Assembly (NCBI GenBank): GCA_033557465.1
Contig: CM066033.1
Span: 231,262,109-231,326,108 of the forward strand
DNA: 64,000 nucleotides
DNA from: Ichthyophis bannanicus
Taxonomy: Eukaryota > Chordata > Amphibia > Gymnophiona > Ichthyophiidae
Direction: 5' to 3'
Positions 52,162-63,379 of the stretch are shown one piece after another; the stretch's first letter is position 1; each line of letters begins with the position of its first letter. Made by a program: the position numbers and the translations under genes. Below the pieces are notes generated by a model. It was given only the letters and a program-made list of their open reading frames with translations, was not told the origin of the DNA and did no database searches.

Positions 52162-55100
52162 TGCGCCTGCGGCATTAAGGCACCCTAACGCAGTGAAATC
52201 CGGCCCTAAAGGGCGGAGGAAGGCTTCCCAGAGGGCGGAGAGAGGGGGGTCAATGGGTGGAGAGTGGGAGGGTAGAGGCTCCAGGCACACTAACGCTGTG
52301 GAATCTGGGTCTGAAAACTAACGCCAGTGAAACCCTCACGTTAAGGCACATTTGCAGGAAAGAGAAACCATTTCTGTCAGCAATGTACAGCAAAGCCAGG
52401 GAAACCTAAAAAAAGTGATAGTTGTGATACATGTGCACGGAACAAAAAGGCAAATAAACATTGAAAATGACATGAACAAAATGTAAAATCACCATAACCA
52501 AGTTGGCCAATAGTGATATTAATGAGAAACATAAAGAAACACTACTGAGAAAGCTAAAAAAAAAATCATGTTTGGAAGGGTCTATGCTCTGTCCCCCTAC
52601 AAGGTGAATGATCCCACATTGAAATAGCGCTGACCAGGGTTTTCCCTTTATATTGGGCAGGTTTCTTATGGCGTGCACATGTGCCAGAACAGCAGGGTGG
52701 GCATGTAAGAAAGGGCAACTGTACAGATGCTGGAAATGGGAGACAGAGGGCTGTAGGCGGCACATGCTGTGGTCCAGCTGGGGCACAGTGCGGACTAGGC
52801 AGATGCCTAGGTGGCACATAGGAATGCTGAAACTGTAGAGCAGCCAGACAGCAACTGATGAGGGCCCAACATGGGTACGAGTGTGTTTCTCACAGTGTCA
52901 CAGGGGATATTACCCAGCAGGTACCCCCAAGTGCACAGAACATTGGCAGGCGGTGCTGGGGAGGAAATGTGCATGTCCATGTAGGCACCCCTACCCGAGA
53001 ACGCACACCATAGGCAGCTGCCTACCGGCATACTGGATAGCCTGGGACTGTGCACCACCAGTACTACCAGCATAATGGCATGGCAGCATGGTGACGGAGG
53101 GGTGCTGGTGGCAGAGGGGGCAGTGGCATCTGCCCACAACAGATCATGGCCTAGCCCCGTTTAGGTGGGTGCCATGCACTGCAACAGACAGGGTCTTTCT
53201 GATGAACAGTCATGGTATCCCCAGGGAATGAACTGTCCCTGTGGCAACAGTGTGGTGCAGTACACACAGCCAGCGTGTTCAGGAGCAGAAAGTCACAAGT
53301 TCAAGTCCCAGCTGTGGCTCCTGCCAACCCAGTCCCCATATTTTATCCAGTACTAAACCATGATAATAAAGACGGAACCTTTATTGCAGATAACATAAAC
53401 ATGCCTGAAATGCCTATATTTCACCCTACAGAGCACATACACCATAAACATGTGCAATACCTAGAGCAGAGTTTCCCAACTCCAGTCCTGGAGGGCCAAA
53501 CACCATTCAGGTTTCATGCTGTCTTTAATAAAGATGCCTGTGCTGCATTTGTATGCACCGTCCCCATGGTATGCAAATGTATCTCATGCATATTTATGAG
53601 GGACAGCATGAAAACCCGAACATTATTTGCCCACCAGGACCGGAGTTGGGAACCTCTGCCCTAGAGCAGTGGCCAACAGGGGCAGAAACACCCGCACCCA
53701 CAGTCTCCACTATCCAAAGCCTCATGGAAGGTCAGGCTGTTGGGCAGCATCTCCCAATACTAGCACTTGCATACCTTAGCAATGCCGCCCTAAACCTGGG
53801 AATACGTTACACATATATCAAAAGGTTGCTATGATTAATGGCAGATAGCAATTCCTAAGTTAAGCACAATTTGCTGATAGAGCTGCATCATAGCAACCTT
53901 TCTGATATCTATGGAGTGTGTTTCAGTTTTGGTTTCTGACAGTGTTTACCACCCCTGGGAGTGACCCCAACAGTATTGCGTACCATAGCCATGCCTGCAC
54001 TGTGCCCAGGACTGGTGTGGCGGCCAAGGGCTGCCAAAAGCCTCTATATTTGCACAATGCTGGCATAGGTGTGGGAGTGTGTGTCTGTCTATCCAGTGTG
54101 TTGTGGCTGCCTACACCTTACTCAGCCCACACTGCTTGCACGGTTTCCAGTGTTAGCCTGCCAATGTGCATAATGAGGAGCAAGGTACTGTGGGTATGGC
54201 CCAGACAGGGCGGCCTGGGCAGGATGCATCTGCAAAGGGCATAGGGCAATGGCTGGGACATTGTAGTGCCTGACCAGCACCTTCACGGACAGGGTGGCCC
54301 CAGCATGTCCTGCTGGGAGGTCACTCTCACCCTGACTGAGCAGTGACCACGGCATGGCTAGGTTCCCCCATAGTGCTATACAGTGTTTTTCTTAAGTGAT
54401 ATATGTATGAGTTCTCTTTTCTGGGGCCCAATCACTGATCTATCTGCTTGGTGGGTGTGCTCACATCCCAGTTTTGGGTGCACACATTTTCTCCAGGAGC
54501 ATGCACTATGGACTAGCTAGCAGACTGTCTGCAGTTAGTATGTGTATGGCTGGAACACCTTGCAGGGTGCAGCGGCTGGAGACTGTCAGATAGTGGTGGG
54601 GGGCAGCTGAGCATTCCCAGGCCTACTGTCTGTCTGCTATTGCCTTATGAATGTGTACAGATCTGCACTGACTGCCCTGTAGGGGTGCCCATTCCCCAGC
54701 AGGACTGGGGTTAATGGTCCTCTCTACTACCACCATTGCAGGGATGTAGAATGTGGATCTGTTGGTGGGAGATCCTGTCCCCCACCCTGAGCCCCAGAGG
54801 GCAGGTTGGGTGGTGCTACATAATCCACCTATGTGTCCAAACACCCCCCTTCCCTTAAATCATGTGACCATGGTACCCACACAGGATATGCACTATTCTG
54901 GGTGCATCATAGTCCACAAGGGCTAAATGTGACTAGGAAATATGGATGGACACAAGTGTATCCTAGGTGTGTGTCTGCAAGGACTATCTATCACACACTG
55001 GCACTCATGGTGATCTGCAGCATAGCCTATCTCTGCTATGCCAGGTGCTGTGGACCTGGTGCTGGGCGCCCCACCTCGCCCTTACGGTGAGCACAGTACC

Positions 55101-55329
55101 CGCACAATGTGATGGTCTGTAGCTACTCTGTGCCAATAACACACACGGTCAGTTCCCCCTACCAGGCCGAGGTGCTGTGGGGGTGCATACCCCATCTTGT
55201 GATCATCTGTAGACTGCTGATCTGCATGTGCAGTGCATCATGGGTACGGGTGGGTTAACCCTATCCTGGTAACCACAGCAGACAGTTTGTGTGGTGACCT
55301 GCAGTCCTTCTGTAGCCAGCCAGGTGTGT

Positions 55330-55800
55330 GTTAGTAGCTGTAGAGATGTAGCCCACTGGTTACTTCAATGACTGTGGAGGCAGAGGTCATGGGTTTGATC
55401 CCACAGTGGTGTTATTTGATAGGGCTGTCTGAGGCATTTCCTTTTTTAATTTAAATTAGTGCTGCCAGCAAAAACACCCTCACAGTGCTGTAACCTTACG
55501 GTGCCTCATAAGGCGCCCTATAGGGAACATTATAAGGTGCCTAGGTGGACAGTGCACTTTATAATGTGCCCTCTGGAGTGCCTTATAGGGCGCCTTATGC
55601 GGCACCTTGGGTTACGGCACTGTGAGGGTGTGTTTGCTGGCAGCACTAAGTTAAATTAAAAAAGAAAATGCCTCAGACAGCACTGATTTAAAGTATAGGG
55701 TAATGCCTCAGACAGCCTTACTCATTAAGCCTACTGGGGAATCAAACTCATGACCCCTGTTTCATCAGTCAATGTATTAACCATTGTGCTACACCTCTGC
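55330..55800. repeat. Inverted pair of tRNA-like units around a palindrome (copy 2)
   Basis: The forward unit (GTAGCCCACTGGTTACTTC, then CATGGGTTTGATCCCAC) is followed by GGGCTGTCTGAGGCATTT. The mirror arm reads AAAATGCCTCAGACAGC and then the reversed unit with GAATCAAACTCATGACC and TTAACCATTGTGCTAC. The outer arms, the GAGGCATTT blocks and the inner AGTGCTGCCAGC ends all pair. Confidence 0.75.
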
Positions 55801-56010
55801 TGCTGTGTTTGCAGGTCAGCGCGCCTAATTAAGGCTAATGCGTGTTAACGTGCCACAGCTCCCTCTATCGTGCGATAACTGACTTTATCGTGCGATAACC
55901 CGAAATGCTACCTTAAGACCGGAATGCCCACTACCTTATATGGCATTCGTCACAGTAAGACTGCAACTAACGCCGGTAACATTAAGACGGTTTAGTAAAC
56001 ATACCCCTAT

Positions 56011-56204
56011 GTGTTAATTGTTGGGGATATGTCTAACATGGTACTATACAGTTAAATAAGCAAAGACAATACTCTTAGGGGTAATTTTATAAGGGGGTGC
56101 ATACTTTTAAGTACCACATGCACATCTGTCTGTGGGTTATTTTAGTCATTAATGCACATATGTGTTTCCTGTAAAAGTACACACAATGCTTGTCTTCAGA
56201 AGCA
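56011..56204. other. Short spacer without gene
   Basis: AT-rich sequence between TIR element copy 2 and the CR1 element. Nothing was recognised. Confidence 0.3.
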
Positions 56205-58716
56205 GACTGGCTAACCTACTGAAGAGAGTTTTGAGGATGAGTGAAGAAAGCCCCCAGGTAAGTGAAGAGAACCCCCCAGGTAAGTGAAATATTAAATAAC
56301 TGTAGAAATTGGTAATAGGGGCAACATTTGGAAAGTGGTGTGTACAAATGCACGTAACATGGGAAATAAGATCCCAGATGTCGAGGCTTTGATGGAAGAG
56401 GCTGACTTGGATTTAGTGGTGGTTACGGAGACATGGTTCACGGAAAACCATGACTGGGATGTAATTATACTGGGCCATACTTTATTCAGGAAGGACAGAG
56501 TAGGAAGAAGGGGAGGTGGAGTGGCATGATATGTCAAAAATAATATTAAAGCTATAGTATTGCAGGACTTAAAAGGAAGAGAGGAGGCACTGTGGGTTAA
56601 ACTAGAAAGAGGGAAAGGGAAATCCATTAACAATGGAGTTATATACAGATCAGCCTCACAGGGAGTAGAAGTGGATGAAGATTTAATAGAAGACATACGC
56701 AATATTGCCATGAAAGGAGAAGTGCTACTGATAGGAGATTTCAGTATGCCGGATGTGGATTGCACATCCCTGCTGTTGTGTCATCTAAATGTAAGGAGAT
56801 CCTGGATTCTCTACAAGGAGAACTATTCAGGCAACTGATGATAGAACCCACTCATGAAGGGGCCATACTTAGGGGAAAGTGTTTCTGATGTTACAGTGGG
56901 AGATCATCTTGCATCCAGTGATCACCAGATGGTATGGTTCAGTATTAGGACAAGGGCTGATAAAATCCATTCAAAAGTGACGGTCTCAGACTTTAGGAAA
57001 ACTAACTTTGCCAAGATGGGACAATACTTCAAAGAGTTGTTAGTGGGATGGGAACAGCTGGGGGATGTAGAAATAAAATGGATATAACTGAAAGGGGATG
57101 TTTTAAGGGCAACAAACCTTTTTGTTAGAAAGGTAAATAAATATAAAAGGAAAAGGAGGCTGCTATGGTTTTAAAAAGGTGAAGAAAAAGAGGGAGGCCT
57201 TCATGAAATACAAGAGATCACAGAGAGAGGAAGACAGGCATCTATATTTGGAAAACTTAGAGAAGCTAGCAAAGTAGTCAGGAAAGCAAAGATATAAAAA
57301 GAAGAATAAATAGCCAGTGCAGTAAAATGCGGAGATAAGAAAATTTTCAAATATGTTAGTGAGAGGAGGAAGGGCAAAAGTGGTATTGTCAGACTCAAGG
57401 ATGCAGAGGAGGAATATTCAGATGAGGATAAGGCAGAATTGCTTAACAAATATTTTTGTTCTGTGTTCTCAGATGAAGGGCCAGCAGCAAGACTTCAGAA
57501 AACACCCACAAATAGAAACAGAAGCAACGGGGATCTCAAATGATTTTTAGAAGTCTGTGTTCATGAGGAACTAGCTAAACTAAAAGTAGACAAAGCCATG
57601 GGTCTGGATGGAATACATCCAAGAATACTGAGGGAACTTGGGGACGTTCTAGTGGCTCACCATCTGACCTTTTCAGTGCCTCTTTGGAGTCAGGAGTGGT
57701 GCCAGAAAATGAGAAAGGCACATGTGGTCTCTTTACACAAAAGCGGACATAAGGATGACATTGAAAACTACAGGTCGGTTTGTCTAACCTCTGTGGTTAA
57801 TAAATTATTTGAAACACTACCAAAATAGAGAATAGTGAGGTTTCTGGAGTCCAATGGATTGCAGGATCTGAGGCAGCATGGATTCACCAGAGGCAGGTCT
57901 TGTCAGACAAATATGATTGGGTGATCAGGAAGTTGGACTGAGGGAGAGCCCTAGATGTGGTGTATTTAGATATCAGTAAAGCCTTGACACCATTCCTCAC
58001 AGGTGATTTATAAGCAAGCTAAGTACTCTAGGGATGTGCCCTAAAGTAACTGCTTGGGTTAGAAATTGGTTGAGTGTGAGGCGACAAAGGGTACAGGTAA
58101 ATGGAGCTCACTCTGAGGAGAAGGAGGTTTCCAGTGGTGTGCCCTAGGGATCTGTCCTTGGTCTGATTCTTTTTAACATCTTTTTTAGTGATATTACGGA
58201 AGGGCTGTCGGGTAAGATTTGCTTGTTTGCGCATGAAACCAAAATCTGCAATAGAGTAGACACTCAGGAAGAAGATACCATGAGGAGGTATCTAGCTAAG
58301 CTTGAAGAATGGTCTATAATTTGGTGGCTGAATTTTAATAATAAAAAATGCAGGGTTATACATTTGGGCTGCAAAAATCCAAAGGAGCGATACAGTGAAG
58401 GTGGTGAGATACTTCTATCCACAAAAGAAGAGTGGGACCTGGACGTAACTGTGTCTGACGATCTTAAAGTAGCTAAATAGGTAGAAAATGCAACTGTGAA
58501 AGCCAGAAGAATGCTTGGAGTATAAGGAGAGGAATGACCAGCAGAAAAAAGGGGATGATAATGCCTTTGTATAAGTCTCTGGTGCGACTTCATTTGGAGT
58601 ATTGTGTACAATTCTGGAGATTGCACCTTCCAAAGGATGTAAGCAGGTTGGATGTAAGAGGGTGGCTGCTAAAATGGTTGGTAGTAATCCTTATGCAGCA
58701 TAAGAAGACAGACTTA
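56205..58716 (+). pseudogene. Decayed CR1 LINE ORF2 (endonuclease plus RT), truncated by copy 3
   Basis: Endonuclease pieces: TNARNMGNKIPDVEALMEEA (56349 on), VVVTETWFTENHDWDV, RVGRRGGGVA, then EALWVKLERGKGK, VIYRSASQGVEVDED and LLIGDFSMPDVDC (to about 56765). ASSDHQMVWFSI is at about 56915. RT pieces: MGLDGIHPRILRELGDVLV (57598), ENYRSVCLTSVVNKLFETL, RQHGFTRGRSCQTN, a decayed CFLADDT region (CLFAHETKICNRVDTQ, 58219), and MPLYKSLVRLHLEYCVQFWR (58561). The FADD catalytic pair is mutated to AHET. Several stops and frameshifts. It ends at ACAGACTTA, where the TIR of copy 3 starts. Confidence 0.85.
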
Positions 58717-60065
58717 GGGGTATGTTTACTAAACGGCGCTAACGGCGCAGCTGTGATGTTATCGCACGATATGTGACGTTATCGCACGATAATGGCGCAT
58801 TACTGTGCGAGAACATCACGTATCATGCGATAACGTCTGCTGCGGCGGCAAGGTGCACCCGAGGGTGGAGCAAGGCCCCCCAGAGGGTGGAGGAAGGCTC
58901 CCCTGGGGCGGAGAGAAGGGGTCAATGGGCAGAGAGTGGGCATGGAGTGGCTCCTTGCACACTAACGCCGTGAAATGAAGCTTAGAAAATTAGCGCCAGT
59001 GAAAACCTGGCGCTAGGCACATCTGCAGGTCAGAGAAAACATTTCAGTCAGCAATATACAGCAAAGGAAGGGAAACCCAAAAACGTGATAGTAGGGATAC
59101 GTGTGCAGGAGCCAAAAAAGCAAAGAAACAGATAAAATCCCAATAACCAAGCTGGCCAATAGTGATATTAATGAGAAACATAAAGCAACACTACTGACAA
59201 AGCATAAAAAAGAAGATATCATGTTTGGAAGGGTCTATTCTCTGTCCCCCTACAAAGTGAACGATCCCACATTGAAATAGTGGTGATCAGGGTTTTTGTC
59301 GTTTATATTGGGCAGGTTTGTTATGGCGTGCAAATGTGCAACAACAGCAGAGTGGGCACATAGGACAGGGCAACTGTACTGATGCTGGAAATGGGATACA
59401 GAGGGCTGCAGGTGGCACATGCTATGGTCCAGCTGGGGCACATTGCGGACTAGACATATGCCTAGGTAGCACATAGGAATGCCGAAACTGTAAAGCAGCA
59501 AGACAGCAACTGACGAGGGTCCAACATGGGCACGAGTGTGTTCCCCACAGTGTCCCAGGGGATATTACCCAGCAGGTACCCCCAAGGGCACAGAACATTG
59601 GCAGGCGGTGCCGGGGGGAAGCGCGCATGTCCATGTAGGCACCCCCACCCGAGAACCCACACCATAGGCAGCTGCCTACCGGCACACTGGCTGGCCTGGG
59701 ACTGTGCACCACCAGCACCGCATAAGGGCATGTCATCATGGTGGTGGAGGGGTGCTGGTGGTGGAGGGGGCAGTGGCAGCTGCCCACAGCAGACCACGGC
59801 CAAGCCCCGTTTAGGTGTGTGCCATGCACTGCAACAGACAAGATCTGTCTGACGTACAGTCATGGTATCCACAGGGAATGATTTGCCTCTGTGGCAACAG
59901 TGTGGTACAGTACACACAGCCAGTGTGTTCAGGGGCAGAGGGTCATAGGTTCAAATCCCAGCAGTACCCCTGCAAACCATATCCCTACATTTTACGCAGT
60001 AGTAAACCGTGGTAATAAAGACAGAACCTTTCTTGAAGAGAAATGAATCATGCCATAAACGCCTA

Positions 60066-60200
60066 TATTTATTTATTTATTTACATTCTCTTATATACTG
60101 TGCTATTCTGCATCAATGCGGTTTACATTGAACAAACAGAAATTACATTGAACAGGGCATTATAACTTGGAGATAACTATTTATATCTCCAAGTTATATG
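60066..60200 (-). mobile_element. 5'-truncated SINE tail with a small inversion, nested in copy 3
   Basis: It matches the 3' end of the SINE at 50034 in reverse (TTATTTATTTATTTACATTC, then CATTGAACAAACAGAAATTA). At its inner end TAACTTGGAGATAACT is followed by ATATCTCCAAGTTATA, a short reversed repeat of the same part. Copy 2 (about 53412) is continuous at this site. Confidence 0.7.
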
Positions 60201-60397
60201 TCACCCTACAGAGCACAGACACCACAAACATGTGCAATCCCTAGAGCAGAGTGTCCCACCTGCAGTCCTGGAGGGCCAAACACCATTCAGGTTGTCAGGA
60301 TGTCCCTAATAAATATGCATGAGATGTATTTACATGCACCGCCCCCATTGTATGCACATATATTCATGCATATTCATAAGGGACAGTATGAAGACCT

Positions 60398-61747
60398 GGT
60401 TTAACTTCAGTGGTGAGTAAATTATTGGAAACGCTGCTGAAAGAGAAAATAGTGAGGTTTCTGGAGTCCAGCAGATTACAGGATCCGAGGCAGCATGGAT
60501 TCACCAGAGGCAGGTCTTGTCAGACAAATCTGATTGATTTCTTTGACTGGGTGACCAGGGAGTTGGACCGAGGGAGAGCTCTAGATGTGGTGTATTTAGA
60601 TTTCAGTAAAGCCTTTGATACTGTTCCTCACAGGCGACTTATAAACAAACTGAGCACCCTAGGGATGGACCCTAAAGTTACTGCTTGGGTTAGAAATTGG
60701 TTGGGTGGGAGGCGACAAAGAGTACAAGTAAATGGAGCTCACTCTGAGGAGAAGGATGTTACCAGTGGTGTGCCCCAGGGATCTGTCCTTGGTCCGATTC
60801 TTTTTAACATCTTTGTTAGTGATATAGCGGAAGGGCTGTCGGGTAAGGTTTGCCTCTTTGCGGATGATACCAAAATCTGCAATAGAGTAGACACCCAGGA
60901 AGGTGTAGATAACATGAGGAGGGATCTAGCTAAGCTTGAAGAATGGTCTAGAATTTGGCAGCTGGGATTTAATGTTAAAAAATGTAAGGTCATGCATTTG
61001 GGCTGCAGCAATCCAAGGGAGCAATACAGTATAGGAGGTGAAGTACTTTTGTCCACTAAAGAAGAGCGGGACCTAGGCGTGGTTGTGTCTGATGATCTTA
61101 AAGTAGCTAAACAGGTAGAAAAGGCGATGGCAAAAGCTAGAAGGATGCTTGGGTGCATACGGAGAGGAATGGCTAGCAGAAAAAAGGAGGTGATAATGCC
61201 TCTGTATAAGTCTTTGGTGCGACTTCATTTGGAGTATGGTGTGCAATTCTGGAGACCGCACCTTCAAAAGGATGTGAACAGGATGGAGTCGGTGCAGAGG
61301 GTTGCTACTAAAATGATTAATGGGCTTCATTATAAAGCATATGAGGACAGACTTAAGGATCTTAATATGTACACCTTAGAGGAAAGGCGGGATAGAGGTG
61401 ATATGATTGAGATGTTTAAATACCTCCGTGGCATAAATGTTCAGGGAGAGAGCCTCTTTCAATTGAAAGCAAGTTCTGCTACGAGGGGACATGGGATGAG
61501 GGTGAAGAGAGATAGATTCAGGAGTGATATGCGGAAATATTTCTTTACAGAAAGAGTAGTGGATCCATGGAATAGTCTCCCAGTGGAGGTGGTAGAGATG
61601 AGGACAGTAACTGAATTCAAAAAAGCATGGGACCAACACAGAGGATCTGTAAAGGTAATAAGTGGACTGTTGTAGTTGTTGTTATGGAAGGACAGACTAG
61701 ATAGGCCATGTGGTCTTTTTCTGTCATCATGTTTCTATGTTTCTATG
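60398..61747 (+). mobile_element. 5'-truncated CR1 LINE nested in TIR element copy 3
   Basis: It starts within the RT coding region and ends with CR1 terminal repeats (ATGTTTCTATGTTTCTATG) at 61747. Copies 1 and 2 of the host element read straight through this point (for example 53606-53612), so both borders are defined. No clear target duplication is present. Confidence 0.9.
60410..61675 (+). CDS. CR1 reverse transcriptase, 5'-truncated but open
   Basis: The frame has 421 residues without a stop. It is the RT part of CR1 ORF2, which copies LINE RNA at the nicked target. It begins at the SVVSKLLETLL block, so the endonuclease and first RT block are missing. Then come QHGFTRGRSCQTNLIDFFDW (about 28), VYLDFSKAFDTVPHRRL (about 61), [19 protein letters not shown] (120), catalytic CLFADDTKICNRVDTQ (148; both Asp present) and LGFNVKKCKVMHLG. 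The C-terminal domain has MPLYKSLVRLHLEYGVQFWR and FTERVVDPWNSLPVEVVEM, ending in KAWDQHRGSVKVISGLL. The Met at 60410 is only the first one after truncation, not a natural start. Youngest CR1 in the window; dead on arrival because of truncation. Confidence 0.9.
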   Translation: MVSKLLETLLKEKIVRFLESSRLQDPRQHGFTRGRSCQTNLIDFFDWVTRELDRGRALDVVYLDFSKAFDTVPHRRLINKLSTLGMDPKVTAWVRNWLGGRRQRVQVNGAHSEEKDVTSGVPQGSVLGPILFNIFVSDIAEGLSGKVCLFADDTKICNRVDTQEGVDNMRRDLAKLEEWSRIWQLGFNVKKCKVMHLGCSNPREQYSIGGEVLLSTKEERDLGVVVSDDLKVAKQVEKAMAKARRMLGCIRRGMASRKKEVIMPLYKSLVRLHLEYGVQFWRPHLQKDVNRMESVQRVATKMINGLHYKAYEDRLKDLNMYTLEERRDRGDMIEMFKYLRGINVQGESLFQLKASSATRGHGMRVKRDRFRSDMRKYFFTERVVDPWNSLPVEVVEMRTVTEFKKAWDQHRGSVKVISGLL

Positions 61748-63379
61748 AACCATGTTTGGCCCACCCAGACCGGAGTTGGGAACCTCTGCCCTTGAGCAGT
61801 GGCACAAACACCCACACCCACAGGCTCCACTATCCAACGCCTCATGGAGAGTCAGGTCGTTGGGCCCTGCGCAGACTAGCATCTCCCAATACTAGCACCT
61901 GCATACCTTAGCAATGTCGTTGTAAACTTGGGAACACGTTCCACATATATCAAAAGGTTGCTATGATCAATGTCAGATAACACATCCTATGTTAAACACA
62001 ATTTGTTGACAGAGATTCATCATAGCAACCTTTCTGATATCTGTGGAGTGTGGTTCAGTGTATGTTCCAGACAGTGTTTACCACCCCGGGGAGTGACCCC
62101 CAACAATATTGAGTACCATAGCAATGCCTGCATTGTGCCCAGGACTGGTGTGGCGGCTAGAGCTGCAAACCACCTCTATCCTTGCACAATGCTGAAATAG
62201 GTGTGGGAGTGTGTGTATGTCTACCCAGAGTGCTGTGGCTGCCTACACCTTACTGAGCCCACAATGCTTGCACTGTTTCCAGTGTTAGCCTGCCAATGTG
62301 CATAATGAGGAGCAAGCTACCATGGGTATGGCCCGGACAGGGCGGCCAGGGCAGGATGCATCTGCACAGGGCACAGGGCAATGGCTGGGACATTATAGTG
62401 CCCGACCACTACCTGCACAGACAGGGTGGCCACAGCATGTCATGCTGGGAGGTCACTCTCACCCTGACTGAGCAGTGACCATGGCATGGCTAGGTTATCC
62501 CATAGTGTTATACAGTATGTTTTTCAGGTGATATATATGGATTCCCTATTCTTGGGTCCAATCACTGACATACTTGCTGTGTGTGTGCGCGCACACACAT
62601 CCCAATTTGGGTGCACACAGTTCTTCCAGGAACATGCACTATATATTAGCTAGCAGACTGTCTGCAGTTAGTGTGTGTATGGCTGGAGAACTTTGCAGGG
62701 TGAAGACTGACAGTGCCCACTGCTGGTCAATGTCAGATGGTGGTGGGGGGCATTTGAGTGTATAGAGACCTACTGCCTGTCTGCCAGTGCCCTGTATGAT
62801 TCAAACAGATCTGCATCCAGTGCTTTGGAGGGCGCTCTCTCCCCTTCAGGACTGGGGTAGCTGGTCCCACAGCCCTTCATCATGTCACTCCACTCCTGCC
62901 ATTGCAAAGATGTAGAGTGTGGGGCTGTTCGAGGCAGATCCTTTCTCTCCCCCCCCCACCCTGGCCTCAAGAGGGTGAGTCCACATGTGGATCCAGACAA
63001 CCCCCTGCCCTATAGGGCACAGTAGGAAATGTCAATGAGGTGAGGGTGTTTCTGCTGGCAGCACAGATTGTAGAGATGTGTCACATGCAGCAAAAGAGAT
63101 TGCCTCAGACAGCCATAGCAGATGAGACCCCTGAGGGATTGAACCCATGAGCTCTGGCTTGTTGGTCATTGTATTAACCAGTAGGCTAAAGCTCTATAAC
63201 CTTCTCATAGCATTGCCACAAAGTTAAGCTTAGTGTGCGTAAACAGCCAACGCGCTCCCTATTGTGCTATACACAGTGCATGCTACGTGGACGCCGGCAC
63301 ACCGACCTCCCTATATGGCATTGCTCACGTCATGGCTTGGGGTTTCGCCGCTAACATTAGGATGGTGCACACATACCCC

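Larger units (their letters stand above)
51964..56007 (+). mobile_element. 4-kb TIR element, copy 2 (best preserved)
   Basis: The ends are GGGGTATGTTTACTAAACG and, on the right, CGGTTTAGTAAACATACCCC. TAT flanks both sides (51961-51963 and 56008-56010), a possible 3-bp duplication. It has a 156-bp near-perfect palindrome at 52006-52161, a tRNA-like unit (53250-53316), a palindromic MITE-like block (53461-53666), a tRNA-like unit (55345-55410), a GCCTTATAAGG palindrome (55456-55650) and a reversed tRNA-like unit (55737-55798). No protein domain is readable. Order and spacing match copy 1. Confidence 0.75.
58717..63379 (+). mobile_element. 4-kb TIR element, copy 3, with nested CR1 and SINE tail
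   Basis: The left end is GGGGTATGTTTACTAAACGG; the right end is GGTGCACACATACCCC, with a few bases lost relative to copy 2. The subterminal palindrome is degenerate (TTATCGCACGATA words, 58760-58840). It has a tRNA-like unit (59900-59965), a palindromic block split by CR1 (60240-60397 and 61748-61793) and a reversed tRNA-like unit (63137-63195). The forward tRNA-like unit and most of the GCCTTATAAGG block are missing near 63040. Without the nested pieces it is about 3.2 kb. Confidence 0.7.
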
